Assembly: GCA_964386865.1 (NCBI GenBank)
Contig: CAYLUN010000026.1
Span: 1-63,477 of the forward strand
Direction of reading: 5' to 3'
Source: CAYLUN01 sp964386865
Lineage (GTDB): Bacteria; Verrucomicrobiota; Kiritimatiellia; RFP12; UBA1067
Length of the DNA stretch: 63,477 bases
A model generated the notes under the pieces. The model was not told the DNA's origin, made no database searches, and worked only from the letters and a program-made list of their open reading frames with translations. Within the stretch, counting starts at the first letter, position 1. Every line of letters starts with the position of its first letter. Below, one piece after another: positions 35,001-41,862 of this stretch. The position numbers were made by a program, and so were the translations under genes.

Positions 35001-35547
35001 CGAGTTTTTCGGCTGCGGCCAGATACGCGTCGGCGTTCGCGGTGTCGGGTTTGGGAAGGTTGCCTGGATCGGAGGGGTTCGTCGTGAGCACGTAATAGAG
35101 GGCGGCGGAACGCACGGGTTCCGGTGCGGCGGTTAAGGGTCGGGCCTTCGCCGCTGCCGTGGCGCACGTGCGGTGCGCAAGCGCGTACAGGAGGCCGGCC
35201 TGCTCGCGCCCCGAGGTGCGATCAAGCGCCGCGGCGAGAACCGCATCGGCCTCGGGGAGCTTCAGGGACTCGAGCAGGAAGCAGGCGTTGTCGAAGGTGT
35301 CGGGCTTGTCGAGCTGGGCCGCGAGGCCGGGGATGGCGGCGGGTGTGGCGGTCGCGAGCAGCGACTGGCGGGCCGCGTCGCGCTCGGCGGGGTCGCCAGA
35401 GGCGAGCTGCCGGAGCAGGGCGGTCTCATCCGCGAGGAGGGGGAGCGCGAGGAGGAGGGCGAGGAAACGAGAAGACCGGAACTGAGAATGAGAGCGACGG
35501 GGCACGCGGAGTCGCGGAGACGCGGAGGGGGAGGAGGAGCTGAACAT
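32080..35547 (-). CDS. Large exported HEAT-repeat / FG-GAP / discoidin-like protein
   Basis: A 1155-residue protein. After a charged N-terminus comes a signal-like hydrophobic stretch (RFLALLLALPLLADE). Residues about 40-590 are Ala/Leu-rich helical repeats of HEAT type. From about 600 to 1000 are FG-GAP/VCBS units with Ca-binding-like Asp-rich loops (DFNGDGKPDIAAG, DVNKDGKPDIVSG, DINGDGRPDILR, DIDADGDLDLI). The last 130 or so residues resemble an F5/8-type C (discoidin) domain. The architecture suggests carbohydrate or protein binding at the cell surface. ATG 35547 is preferred to a GTG at 35583 that overlaps the upstream gene. It follows a Gfo/Idh gene by 23 bases. Confidence 0.82.
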   Translation of the reverse strand: MFSSSSPSASPRLRVPRRSHSQFRSSRFLALLLALPLLADETALLRQLASGDPAERDAARQSLLATATPAAIPGLAAQLDKPDTFDNACFLLESLKLPEADAVLAAALDRTSGREQAGLLYALAHRTCATAAAKARPLTAAPEPVRSAALYYVLTTNPSDPGNLPKPDTANADAYLAAAEKLASADAQRAASAYASLYRSDLADHLRLAAFCGLLRTDSANTVALLTEGLSHTSPVWRGTAARLAAQLPEKTLAKLGSKLMASLPAEGRLALVNALVSAKNRVGSPLVRAALANDAEAPARLAAAAGLGDVGDAGDADALIALLGHADLALADAARMSLITLADPKTDARLVRALGKRGASADASVRLLSVIAYRKPPKAAATLTPYLTDAAPAVRAAAFTALTEVSEAAQVPAVFAAACQAADAAEKRAAEKALSALSRKHAASVAAAVGPLYGKASPESRSTLLRALGIAGSAAALPLVQAALADSDPEVADNALRVLADWRDPAAADTLLKQAKVHPKNSLRVIALRGFIRLIEKAPDAQTRAALCKEAAALAARNEEKLLLAAAWSTVPTPGAVAALTAYLSDDALKAEALKSLRVLALETPVDLPDVAPGSLLTPLNFLPRRLNSHRSEACAVADFNGDGKPDIAAGPFLYLAPDWKPVQIREVSTTVTDDGKGYADDFCNLVLDVNKDGKPDIVSGGWFNKTSFWFENTCGKPGLWPTHMIDPLGNHETGTLEDIDGDGKAQEFLPQSHITVWYEVGKDTNGAPNLVRHTVSDKRNKLGAGAGDINGDGRPDILRPDAWFEAPKDIRAGTWIEHPIALGGTNGTSDHSSNILVFDVNKDGLNDIVASIAHKHGIWWYEQRRGADGAIAWTQHTIDSTWTQPHYLAFADIDNDGNKELISGKRFMAHNGGDPDEFGTLCVFYYRFTPGPNPVFRKHVVSYDEGVSAGLNIVPVDIDADGDLDLITTGKFGGPVLYENRLTEPVSAEERRAALKTAAAPAVEPPLGDNLALASRGAKAAADSEMDSIKGCTSKLNDGDPGNTGALAQKRWHSALTPLPHWAEIRLAKPAKVGRVIARFADPAGYATSYDIQVRKGDAYASVFATDANRSAQPVNVTFAPVETDTVRFVFRKNANTGYPTAAQLCELEVYAR
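35503..35528 (-). repeat. CGCGGAG-type repeat within a start region
   Basis: CACGCGGAG, TCGCGGAG and ACGCGGAGG repeat in tandem inside the first 15 codons of the HEAT/FG-GAP gene, where they encode SASPRLRVP. This suggests a short repeat lies in, or has become part of, the N-terminus, or that the true start is further downstream. Confidence 0.45.
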
Positions 35548-35570
35548 GGAGGTCACCAGGTGTTTGGAGT

Positions 35571-36821
35571 TTAGAGAGACCACGGGGCTCGGCAGGGGCG
35601 GCTGATGAGGCGGTTGGCCTCGGCGTCGCTGGCGAAGGCGAGCGTGGCGGGGTCGAAGGTGAGCTCGCGGTTCAGGTGGTAGGCGATGGTCGCCGCGTGG
35701 CAGGCGACGTGCGTGAAGTGGAGCGAGTCGGGCGGCGCCGAGGTCGTCCGGCGCGATTTGACGCAGGCGATAAACTCCGCGGGGTGGGCGACCGGGCGCA
35801 TCCAGCTTTCGGTCTGGATCTTGCGGCTCTCGAGCAGGGTCGGCGAGGAGACCGCGATGTCACCGGAGTCGTCGGTCTCGACCCAGCCTTCGTCGCCCTC
35901 GAAGCGGACGGCGCAGGTGCCGCGAAAGCCGGGCTGGCGCAGGACGATCGCGACGCCGTCAGGATAGTGCGCCGTCAGCGTCTTGTCGTCCACGGGGACA
36001 TAGCGCGTGGGCGTCGTGCCGGTGCGTCCGAGCACGAGCTGGCAGAGGTCGACGGTGTGGCTGCCCCACTCGGTCAAGTCGCCGTGGAAGTCGTACTCCG
36101 TGTGCCAGCCGTGCTTGACGTACTGGGCGTTGAAGGGGCGCCAGGGCGCGGGGCCGAGCCACATGTCCCAGTCGAGGACGTTCGGGTCTGGAGCGGCTTC
36201 GGACGGCAGGAGGTGGTTGGCGGCCGAGCGGCCCATGCCGGCCATGCCGGCGTGAAGCGTGTGGAGGCGGCCGAGGCGTCCGCTCGTGGCGAGGGCCATG
36301 GCGGTCACGAAGTTGCCTACGTTGCGGCGCTGGACGCCACCTTGATAGACGCGCTGGTATCGGCGCGCGACGGCGGCTACGGCCTCGCCCTCGCGCATGG
36401 AAAGGGAGATGGGCTTCTCGCAGTAGACGTCCTTGCCGGCCCGCATGGCGTGGATCGCGAGCTGGGCGTGCCAGCGGTCGCCCGTTGCGATGTAGAGCGC
36501 GTCGATGTCGGGGCGCGCGAGGAGGTCGCGGAAATCGCGGTAGGCGGTACAGTCCGCGTTGCCGTAGTGGGCGTCGACGGCGGCCTTGCCGCGGTCGCGG
36601 CGCTCTTTGACCGCGTCGCAGACCGCAAGCACGCGCGCGCCCTCGAGGTTGAGGAAGACCGGCAACAGCTGCGTGCTGCGGCTGCCGTAGCCGACAAAGC
36701 CTAAGGTCACGGCGTTCGAGGGACGCGTCGCCTGGGCGAGACCTCGCGAGTGGGCCGCAGCCGCCGCAAGCGCCGCCGCTCGAAACAGGAAACCCCTTCG
36801 TCCGAAAGACATGTTCGTCAT
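35571..36821 (-). CDS. Gfo/Idh/MocA family oxidoreductase, Tat-exported
   Basis: A 416-residue NAD(P)-dependent sugar oxidoreductase paralogous to the gene at 24646. The N-terminus FGRRGFLFRAAALAAAAA is a twin-arginine signal. The Rossmann motif is GFVGYGSRSTQ, the catalytic-Lys block YCEKPISLS is canonical, and HGDLTEWGSHTVDLCQLV lies in the C-terminal domain. AAAGGGAG precedes the ATG at 36821. It is followed 23 bases later by the HEAT/FG-GAP/discoidin gene, a pairing that suggests a surface-to-periplasm carbohydrate role. The substrate is unknown. Confidence 0.88.
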   Translation of the reverse strand: MTNMSFGRRGFLFRAAALAAAAAHSRGLAQATRPSNAVTLGFVGYGSRSTQLLPVFLNLEGARVLAVCDAVKERRDRGKAAVDAHYGNADCTAYRDFRDLLARPDIDALYIATGDRWHAQLAIHAMRAGKDVYCEKPISLSMREGEAVAAVARRYQRVYQGGVQRRNVGNFVTAMALATSGRLGRLHTLHAGMAGMGRSAANHLLPSEAAPDPNVLDWDMWLGPAPWRPFNAQYVKHGWHTEYDFHGDLTEWGSHTVDLCQLVLGRTGTTPTRYVPVDDKTLTAHYPDGVAIVLRQPGFRGTCAVRFEGDEGWVETDDSGDIAVSSPTLLESRKIQTESWMRPVAHPAEFIACVKSRRTTSAPPDSLHFTHVACHAATIAYHLNRELTFDPATLAFASDAEANRLISRPCRAPWSL

Positions 36822-37157
36822 AGCGACTCCCTTTATTATTAAGAAGTGTAAGCGGAAACGCGCCTGTGTGTCTTGTAAAACGGCTCGGTTATTGTGTACG
36901 AATTGCGCATCGTGGCTGAGAGACGACGCCGGACGGCAAAAGAGCGACGTTTTTGTCGGCGTCCTGCCTCTTCTGACGTTTCGGGTAGGTGTACGTGATT
37001 GTCAGATTCAGGCGGTTTGTGCTAACGTGCGTGCGCCAGTCGGACGAAAACCGCTGTTTTCAGCAACTGTTGGCTTCGGTTCGGCGGTTGGCACGGAGCG
37101 TGCTAAATCACAGTCAACCTGCGTGACTCGCGCGGTTAGAAGGAACAAAGGAGACAC
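36822..37157. other. Divergent intergenic region
   Basis: This 336-base region separates the divergent Gfo/Idh and TorF-like genes. It contains an imperfect inverted repeat, GACGCCGGAC (36928-36937) and GTCGGCGTC (36955-36963), and the sigma-54-like site at 37088-37104. A frame of 116 codons crosses it but has no ribosome-binding site or protein-like composition, so I treat the region as non-coding. Confidence 0.5.
37088..37104 (+). promoter_or_regulatory. Sigma-54-like (-24/-12) promoter of the TorF-like gene
   Basis: TTGGCACG (37088-37095), 4 bases, then GTGCT (37100-37104) matches the sigma-54 consensus TTGGCACG-N4-TTGCT at all but one position. Transcription would start near 37116, about 42 bases before the ATG at 37158. 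Confidence 0.55.
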
Positions 37158-37985
37158 ATGATGAAGAGACTACTCGTGATGGCGGTGGCAATGATGGCAG
37201 TTGCCACGACGGTTCTGGCACAGGTGGCTGGGACGACGGCGGCTCCTGCTGCTGCTCCGGTGGAGGTGAAGGAAGAGACTCCGGACACGGGGTTCTCTGT
37301 GGCCGCGACTCTGGACCTGTATTCCGCATATGTGTGGCGCGGCATGGTCATTACAGACCGGCCCGTCTACCAGCCGGGCGCGACCCTGTCGTATGATACG
37401 GGCGACTTCGGCACGCTCTCGGCCAATGTGTGGGCCAACGCCGACATGTCGGATCACGCCGGACATCGCACGGGCGCCGGGCTGAATGAGATCGACTACA
37501 CGGCGGCGTACTCGGTAGACATCTCCGACTTCACGTTGGGCGCGGGCCACATCTGGTACACGTTCCCGAAGGCGAGCGGACAGGACTACTATAACAGCAC
37601 GCGTGAGGTCTACGCTTCGGTGGCGTATAACAACGACATCGTGACCCCCTCGCTGGCCGTGTATTACGATTACGCGCTGATGGACGGCTACTATGGCCTG
37701 GCCGCGCTGAACAAGTCGATCGACCTCACGGATCAGCTTTCGCTCGGGCTGACAGCCTCTCTGGGCGCTGGCGATGAGGACTATATGGGCTACTTCGGCG
37801 TCGACGGGGCAGGCCTGATGGACTTCAACCTCGGCGCCTCGCTGACGTACGCACTCACGGACAATCTGTCGGTCGGCGCCAAGGTCATGTGGACCTCGTT
37901 GATTGACGGTGACGCCCGCGACGCCGAGGCCTATTATGCCGAGGACTTGCTGTGGGGCGGCTTGAACCTCGCGGCGTCGTTCTAA
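37158..37985 (+). CDS. TorF-like putative outer-membrane porin (Gcw_chp family type)
   Basis: A 275-residue predicted outer-membrane beta-barrel. A signal peptide (MMKRLLVMAVAMMAVATTVLA) is followed by alternating aromatic/Gly-rich strands ending in an aromatic C-terminus (AASF). The block SAYVWRGMVITDRPVYQPG near the start of the barrel recalls the TorF/Gcw_chp family, often encoded near ammonium transport genes in other bacteria. AAAGGAG precedes the ATG at 37158. The sigma-54-like promoter fits a nitrogen- or transport-related role, which is inference. A strong terminator follows. Confidence 0.75.
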   Translation: MMKRLLVMAVAMMAVATTVLAQVAGTTAAPAAAPVEVKEETPDTGFSVAATLDLYSAYVWRGMVITDRPVYQPGATLSYDTGDFGTLSANVWANADMSDHAGHRTGAGLNEIDYTAAYSVDISDFTLGAGHIWYTFPKASGQDYYNSTREVYASVAYNNDIVTPSLAVYYDYALMDGYYGLAALNKSIDLTDQLSLGLTASLGAGDEDYMGYFGVDGAGLMDFNLGASLTYALTDNLSVGAKVMWTSLIDGDARDAEAYYAEDLLWGGLNLAASF

Positions 37986-38013
37986 GGCCGACGGCCGTTT
38001 GGGATACTAGGAG

Positions 38014-38049
38014 GCCGCATGCGCCGGGGGGCGCATGCGGCTCTTTTTT
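38014..38049 (+). terminator. Strong intrinsic terminator after the TorF-like gene
   Basis: A perfect 12-bp stem, GCCGCATGCGCC (38014-38025) with GGCGCATGCGGC (38030-38041), a GGGG loop, and TCTTTTTTT (38042-38050). Confidence 0.9.
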
Positions 38050-38060
38050 TGGCCTCGCAG

Positions 38061-38098
38061 AAATAGAAAAGGCCGTGCGTTCTCTTGGACGCACGGCC
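38061..38098 (-). terminator. Intrinsic terminator of the leftward TIM-barrel gene
   Basis: On the minus strand GGCCGTGCGT (38098-38089) pairs with ACGCACGGCC (38080-38071) around an 8-base loop, followed by TTTTCTATTT (38070-38061). Confidence 0.85.
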
Positions 38099-38129
38099 CT
38101 TCTGATTCCGGCTCTACAGGCGGACGCGT

Positions 38130-38996
38130 TTAGCGCGTCTCGTCCATGACTTTTCGGAAGTAGTTGATCGACTCGGTGATGCCGGCGAGCGGGTTGTCCA
38201 TATCCTTCTCGTACTCCAGGCTGCACACGCCGCTGTACTTGACCTTGCGGAGCGCGCGCACGACGGCGGGCATGTCGATCAGGCCGCGCGGCATCTCGAC
38301 GCCCTTGCCCTTCTTGGTGGCTTCCGTGACGTTCTTGATGTGCACGTCGTGGATGCGGTCGGCGAAGTCCGTGATGGCCTTGACCGGATCCTTGCCGTCG
38401 CGGAACTGGTGCCCGATATCCAGGCACATCCCCACGCGCTTGTCCAGGTCCTTGACCATCTCGATGATGCTCTCGGCGCTCGGGAAGAGCTCCGGCATAT
38501 CCGGCCCGTGGTTGTGGATGGCGTACTTGATGTCGTACTCCTGCACCTTCGCGTTGACGAGCTTGAGCAGTTCGGGCGAGGCGACCTTGCGCTTCTCGAT
38601 CATGTTGTGCGGCACGCCCACGAGGGTCTTGACACCGACGCGCTTGGCGTAGGCGAACGCGTCGTTCACGTCCTTCTCGCTGCCCATGTAGATCGGCCCG
38701 ACGCCGTAGCCGGTCACGCCGAAGCTCTTGCACGTCGCGTGGAACGCGGCGATCTCTTCGTCCGTGCTCTTGAGCGGCAGGTGGAAGTCCTTGATGCACA
38801 GGTAGTGGACGTCGACCTGCTTGAGCATCTCGAGGGTCTTGTCGAGTTTGAATTTGTTGAAGGTGTAGCCGGCGATGCCCAGGCGGAAGGTGTCGAGCGG
38901 GTTATCTGCGGCGGCGCGGGCGAACAGGGCGGGCGAGCAGGCTGCGGCAGCCAGCCCGAAGCCGGTCTGTTTCATGAACGAACGACGTGTTGTCAT
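38130..38996 (-). CDS. Sugar phosphate isomerase/epimerase-like TIM-barrel protein, Tat-exported
   Basis: A 288-residue xylose-isomerase-like TIM barrel, paralogous in type to the gene at 14134 but distant in sequence. A twin-arginine signal opens it (TTRRSFMKQTGFGLAAAA). Expected metal/substrate blocks include YAIHNHGPDMPE, VGMCLDIGHQFRDG, DVHIKNV and CSLEYEKDMDNP. The ATG at 38996 is chosen because GGAG lies just upstream (within 39005-39008); an ATG at 39011 lacks one. The substrate is unknown. It converges on the TorF-like gene, each with its own terminator. Confidence 0.85.
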   Translation of the reverse strand: MTTRRSFMKQTGFGLAAAACSPALFARAAADNPLDTFRLGIAGYTFNKFKLDKTLEMLKQVDVHYLCIKDFHLPLKSTDEEIAAFHATCKSFGVTGYGVGPIYMGSEKDVNDAFAYAKRVGVKTLVGVPHNMIEKRKVASPELLKLVNAKVQEYDIKYAIHNHGPDMPELFPSAESIIEMVKDLDKRVGMCLDIGHQFRDGKDPVKAITDFADRIHDVHIKNVTEATKKGKGVEMPRGLIDMPAVVRALRKVKYSGVCSLEYEKDMDNPLAGITESINYFRKVMDETR

Positions 38997-39123
38997 AAAA
39001 AGGGTCTCCATGGTTGATAAGATAACTTGTAAACCGGACGGGGCTTAAAGTCAAGCGTGGATTCCTGCCCGGTTTCCTCGCGGCGTATCGCCTTCGTGAC
39101 CTCCGATATGAATGCGTGTTGCA

Positions 39124-39158
39124 GACTATGATTACGAGCAAGATTATGATTACGAATC
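39124..39158. repeat. Short degenerate repeat (GATTACGA type)
   Basis: ATGATTACGA occurs twice (separated by GCAAGATT) in the spacer before tsaB. It is another example of the simple intergenic repeats in this window. Confidence 0.45.
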
Positions 39159-39292
39159 GCCGGCCTCAACAGAGCTGTCGTGCTCCCTGTCAACAAGACC
39201 GACACTTTACGGCCGCGTTCTTTCCTGTGATTTCTGCGCCGGAATGCGCTATAGTAATAGCCTTCGTGAACGCGATACAGGAAACCGACGCT

Positions 39293-39982
39293 ATGCGCTA
39301 TTTGGTGATCGACCGGTCCACGAGCCAGCCCGGGCTGGCCGTTTTCGAGGGGGGGCGGCTCGCATTCGGCCACACGTGGGACGGGGCTCCCACTCACGCG
39401 CCAGGGTGGATGGCCGATGTGGAGGCGTGTTTGGCCGCGCGCGGAATCGCCGTTCAGTCGCTGACGGGGTTCGTCTGCGGGCTCGGCCCGGGGTCGTTCT
39501 CGGGCATCCGCGCCTGCCTCGCGGCGCTGTGCGGCCTCGCCCTGCCGGGCGGGCGCCCCGTCTATGGGGTGGCCAGCTCGGCCGCGCTGGCGCTGGGCCA
39601 GGCGGACGGGGCGGAGACGGTGACCGTGGTCGGCGACGCGCGGCGCAACCGGCTGTGGTGTGTGACCTACCGTGTGGACGCGGCGGCGCGGCGCGTGCGC
39701 CTGCTCAGCGGCGCGGCGCCCACGCACACGGCTGACGACTTCCAGCTGGTGCCGTCGGACGCGCTCGCCGGCGCGGTGCCGGACGGATCGCGCATCGTGT
39801 CGTCGGACTGGGCGCGGCTGGAGTCCGTGCTGCGGGCGGTCTTCCCGGCGGAGCGGCTGGTTGCGCGGGAGACGTATCCGACGGCGGCTGGCCTCGGCGC
39901 GCTTGCGCTGTCCGACCCCGCGGCGCGCGTGCTGGAGCCCGTGCCGATCTACCTGCATCCGGCCGTGGCGGAAAAGGCATGA
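39293..39982 (+). CDS. tsaB: tRNA threonylcarbamoyladenosine biosynthesis protein TsaB
   Basis: TsaB is the scaffold partner of TsaD in making t6A37 of ANN-reading tRNAs. The 229-residue protein begins with an ASKHA-type fold (YLVIDRSTSQPGLAVFEGG) and carries the family signature GLGPGSFSGIRACLAALCGLA (read here as GPGSFSGIR and its following helix). The ATG at 39293 is used because the N-terminal strand begins there; upstream sequence in frame is repeat-like. TATAGT at 39250-39255 is a good -10 box without a clear -35. The next gene, a solute-binding protein, starts about 58 bases on. tsaD and tsaE are not in the window. Confidence 0.88.
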   Translation: MRYLVIDRSTSQPGLAVFEGGRLAFGHTWDGAPTHAPGWMADVEACLAARGIAVQSLTGFVCGLGPGSFSGIRACLAALCGLALPGGRPVYGVASSAALALGQADGAETVTVVGDARRNRLWCVTYRVDAAARRVRLLSGAAPTHTADDFQLVPSDALAGAVPDGSRIVSSDWARLESVLRAVFPAERLVARETYPTAAGLGALALSDPAARVLEPVPIYLHPAVAEKA

Positions 39983-40040
39983 GAAGGTTTAGTCAGGTAT
40001 GAACGGCATCACGGTGACAGGCGGATGCCCGGGTGTAAAG

Positions 40041-41738
40041 ATGTTGCGCAGCGCGGCTGTGTTGATCGCGCTGGCGGGGGCGGCGTGCGGCGAGAGCGTC
40101 TTCTGCCGCAGCATGGACCGGGTCGCGAGCATGGATCCGGCCGAGTCGGCGTCGATCTACGCGGCTCGCGCCGTGCGCATGGTGTACGAAACGCTTGTGG
40201 AATACGACTATGCGGCGCGTCCCTACCGCCTGATTCCGGGGCTGGCCGAGTCTCTTCCTCTGGTCCAGTCCAACGGCCTCGTCTACGTGTTCAGAATCCA
40301 CCCCGAGGCGCGGTTCCAGCCGGACCCGTGCTTCGGGACGGCGGCGGACGGCTCGCCGCGCGGGCGGGCGGTGACGGCCGAGGACGTGATCTTCTCGCTC
40401 AAGCGACTGGCGGACCGCAAGGTCGCCTCGCCCGGCGCGTGGCTGGTCGAGGACGCGGTCGCGGGCATGCGGGCCTTCGCCGACCGCTCGGCGGGCTCCG
40501 CGCCGACCGACTACGCGGCGGCTGTGGCCGGCCTGACGGCGCCGGACGCGCGGACGGTGCGCATCGCGCTCACGCGGCCGACGCACGTGTTTCCGTACTA
40601 CCTCACGATCGCGTACAGCTCGATCGTGCCGCCCGAGGCGGTGAGGCTCTACGGGGCTGACTTCGGCAGTCGCGCGGTGGGCACGGGTCCGTATCGGCTG
40701 GCGCGGTGGCGGCGCAACCATCAGATGGATTACGTTCGGGACCCGTCGTGGCGCGGGTGGCGCGAGGGGCCTGCGGCCTTTGCCGCGGGAGGGGGGGCGC
40801 CATTTGATCGCGTGACCTACCGGCTGATCGACGACGTGTCTACGCAGTGGCTGTGCTTCCTGTCGGGCGAGCTGGACTTCCTCGGCGAGGTCACGCGCGA
40901 CAACTGGGACGTGGTGATCGAGCCGTCCGGAGGGCTGTCGGAGGGCCTGCGCGCCAAGGGCGTCACGCTGCACTCCATCCCGACGCTGGAGGTGGCGTAC
41001 ATAGGCATCAACATGGACGATCCGGTGCTGGGGCCAAACCGCGCGTTGCGGCAGGCGCTGAACGGCGCGTTCGACGGCGCGGCGTGGGAGCGCTTCTACA
41101 ACGGGCGGGTGATCCGCTGCGACGGGCCGGTGCCGCCGGGCACGGCGGGCCGGTTGGACGAGCCCTTCCCGTACGCGTTCGACCTCGACCGAGCCCGCCG
41201 CCTGCTGCGCGAGGCCGGGTATCCGGAAGGTGTCGACCCCAAGACCGGCCGGCGGCTGGAGCTGACGCTCGACCTCGGGCGCACCTCACAGGACATGCGC
41301 GAGACGACCGAGCTGATCGTCTCGTTTTGGGCGCGCGTGGGCATCGTGCTCAAGCCGCAGTTCCACAACTGGCCGACCTTTCTCAAGCGGGTCTCGAGCC
41401 GGCAGAGCCAGCTGTTCCGCATGGGCTGGACAGGGGACTACCCGGACGCCGAGAACTTCCTCAAGATCTTTGCCAGCGCCAACGCGTCGCCCGGACCGAA
41501 CCGCGCGAACTACGCGAACCCGGCGTTTGACCGCGCGTACGAGGCGGCCTGCGCGGCGACAGACGAGGCCGAGCGGAACCGGCTCTGGGCTGAGGCGCAG
41601 GCGCTCGTGCGGGAGGATTGCCCCTGGGTTTTCCTGCACTTTCAAAAGGCCTACAGCCTGTGCAATGCGCGGGTGCTGAACTACCGCCCGTCGGACTTCC
41701 CGTACGGCTCGGAGAAATATCTGCGCGCGGCGCCCTGA
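40041..41738 (+). CDS. Peptide/oligosaccharide-type ABC solute-binding protein (SBP family 5)
   Basis: A periplasmic binding protein of the OppA/DppA family, about 565 residues. A signal peptide (MLRSAAVLIALAGAACG) suits the ATG at 40041; an in-frame ATG at 39999 adds 14 residues. Family blocks include ASMDPAES, YETLVEYD, LIPGLAESL, VTAEDVIFSLKRL, VGTGPYRLARWRR, and LFRMGWTGDYPDAENFL. Such proteins bind peptides, but relatives bind oligosaccharides or nickel. No Opp/Dpp permease genes are adjacent. A potential lipobox (AGAAC) means it could be lipid-anchored. Confidence 0.87.
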   Translation: MLRSAAVLIALAGAACGESVFCRSMDRVASMDPAESASIYAARAVRMVYETLVEYDYAARPYRLIPGLAESLPLVQSNGLVYVFRIHPEARFQPDPCFGTAADGSPRGRAVTAEDVIFSLKRLADRKVASPGAWLVEDAVAGMRAFADRSAGSAPTDYAAAVAGLTAPDARTVRIALTRPTHVFPYYLTIAYSSIVPPEAVRLYGADFGSRAVGTGPYRLARWRRNHQMDYVRDPSWRGWREGPAAFAAGGGAPFDRVTYRLIDDVSTQWLCFLSGELDFLGEVTRDNWDVVIEPSGGLSEGLRAKGVTLHSIPTLEVAYIGINMDDPVLGPNRALRQALNGAFDGAAWERFYNGRVIRCDGPVPPGTAGRLDEPFPYAFDLDRARRLLREAGYPEGVDPKTGRRLELTLDLGRTSQDMRETTELIVSFWARVGIVLKPQFHNWPTFLKRVSSRQSQLFRMGWTGDYPDAENFLKIFASANASPGPNRANYANPAFDRAYEAACAATDEAERNRLWAEAQALVREDCPWVFLHFQKAYSLCNARVLNYRPSDFPYGSEKYLRAAP

Positions 41739-41790
41739 GGGGCTGGGCCAGCGGCGAACCGGGCCAACGTGACGGGACGGTCTTTTGACT

Positions 41791-41819
41791 TTTACGGGGC
41801 CGAAGCAATTTGGTAGAGT
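41791..41819 (+). promoter_or_regulatory. Possible promoter of the beta-strand repeat gene
   Basis: TTTACG (41791-41796), a 17-base spacer, and TAGAGT (41814-41819). A TTGACT just upstream (41785-41790) has no well-placed -10 partner. Confidence 0.4.
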
Positions 41820-41862
41820 GTTAGCATCGTAGTGAATGACGAGCTGTAACAGGAGATTGGTC

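Noticed and set aside
36811..37161. 116-codon plus-strand reading frame across the divergent intergenic region
   Set aside because: No ribosome-binding site, unusual amino-acid content, overlaps the start of the divergent Gfo/Idh gene and the sigma-54-like promoter.
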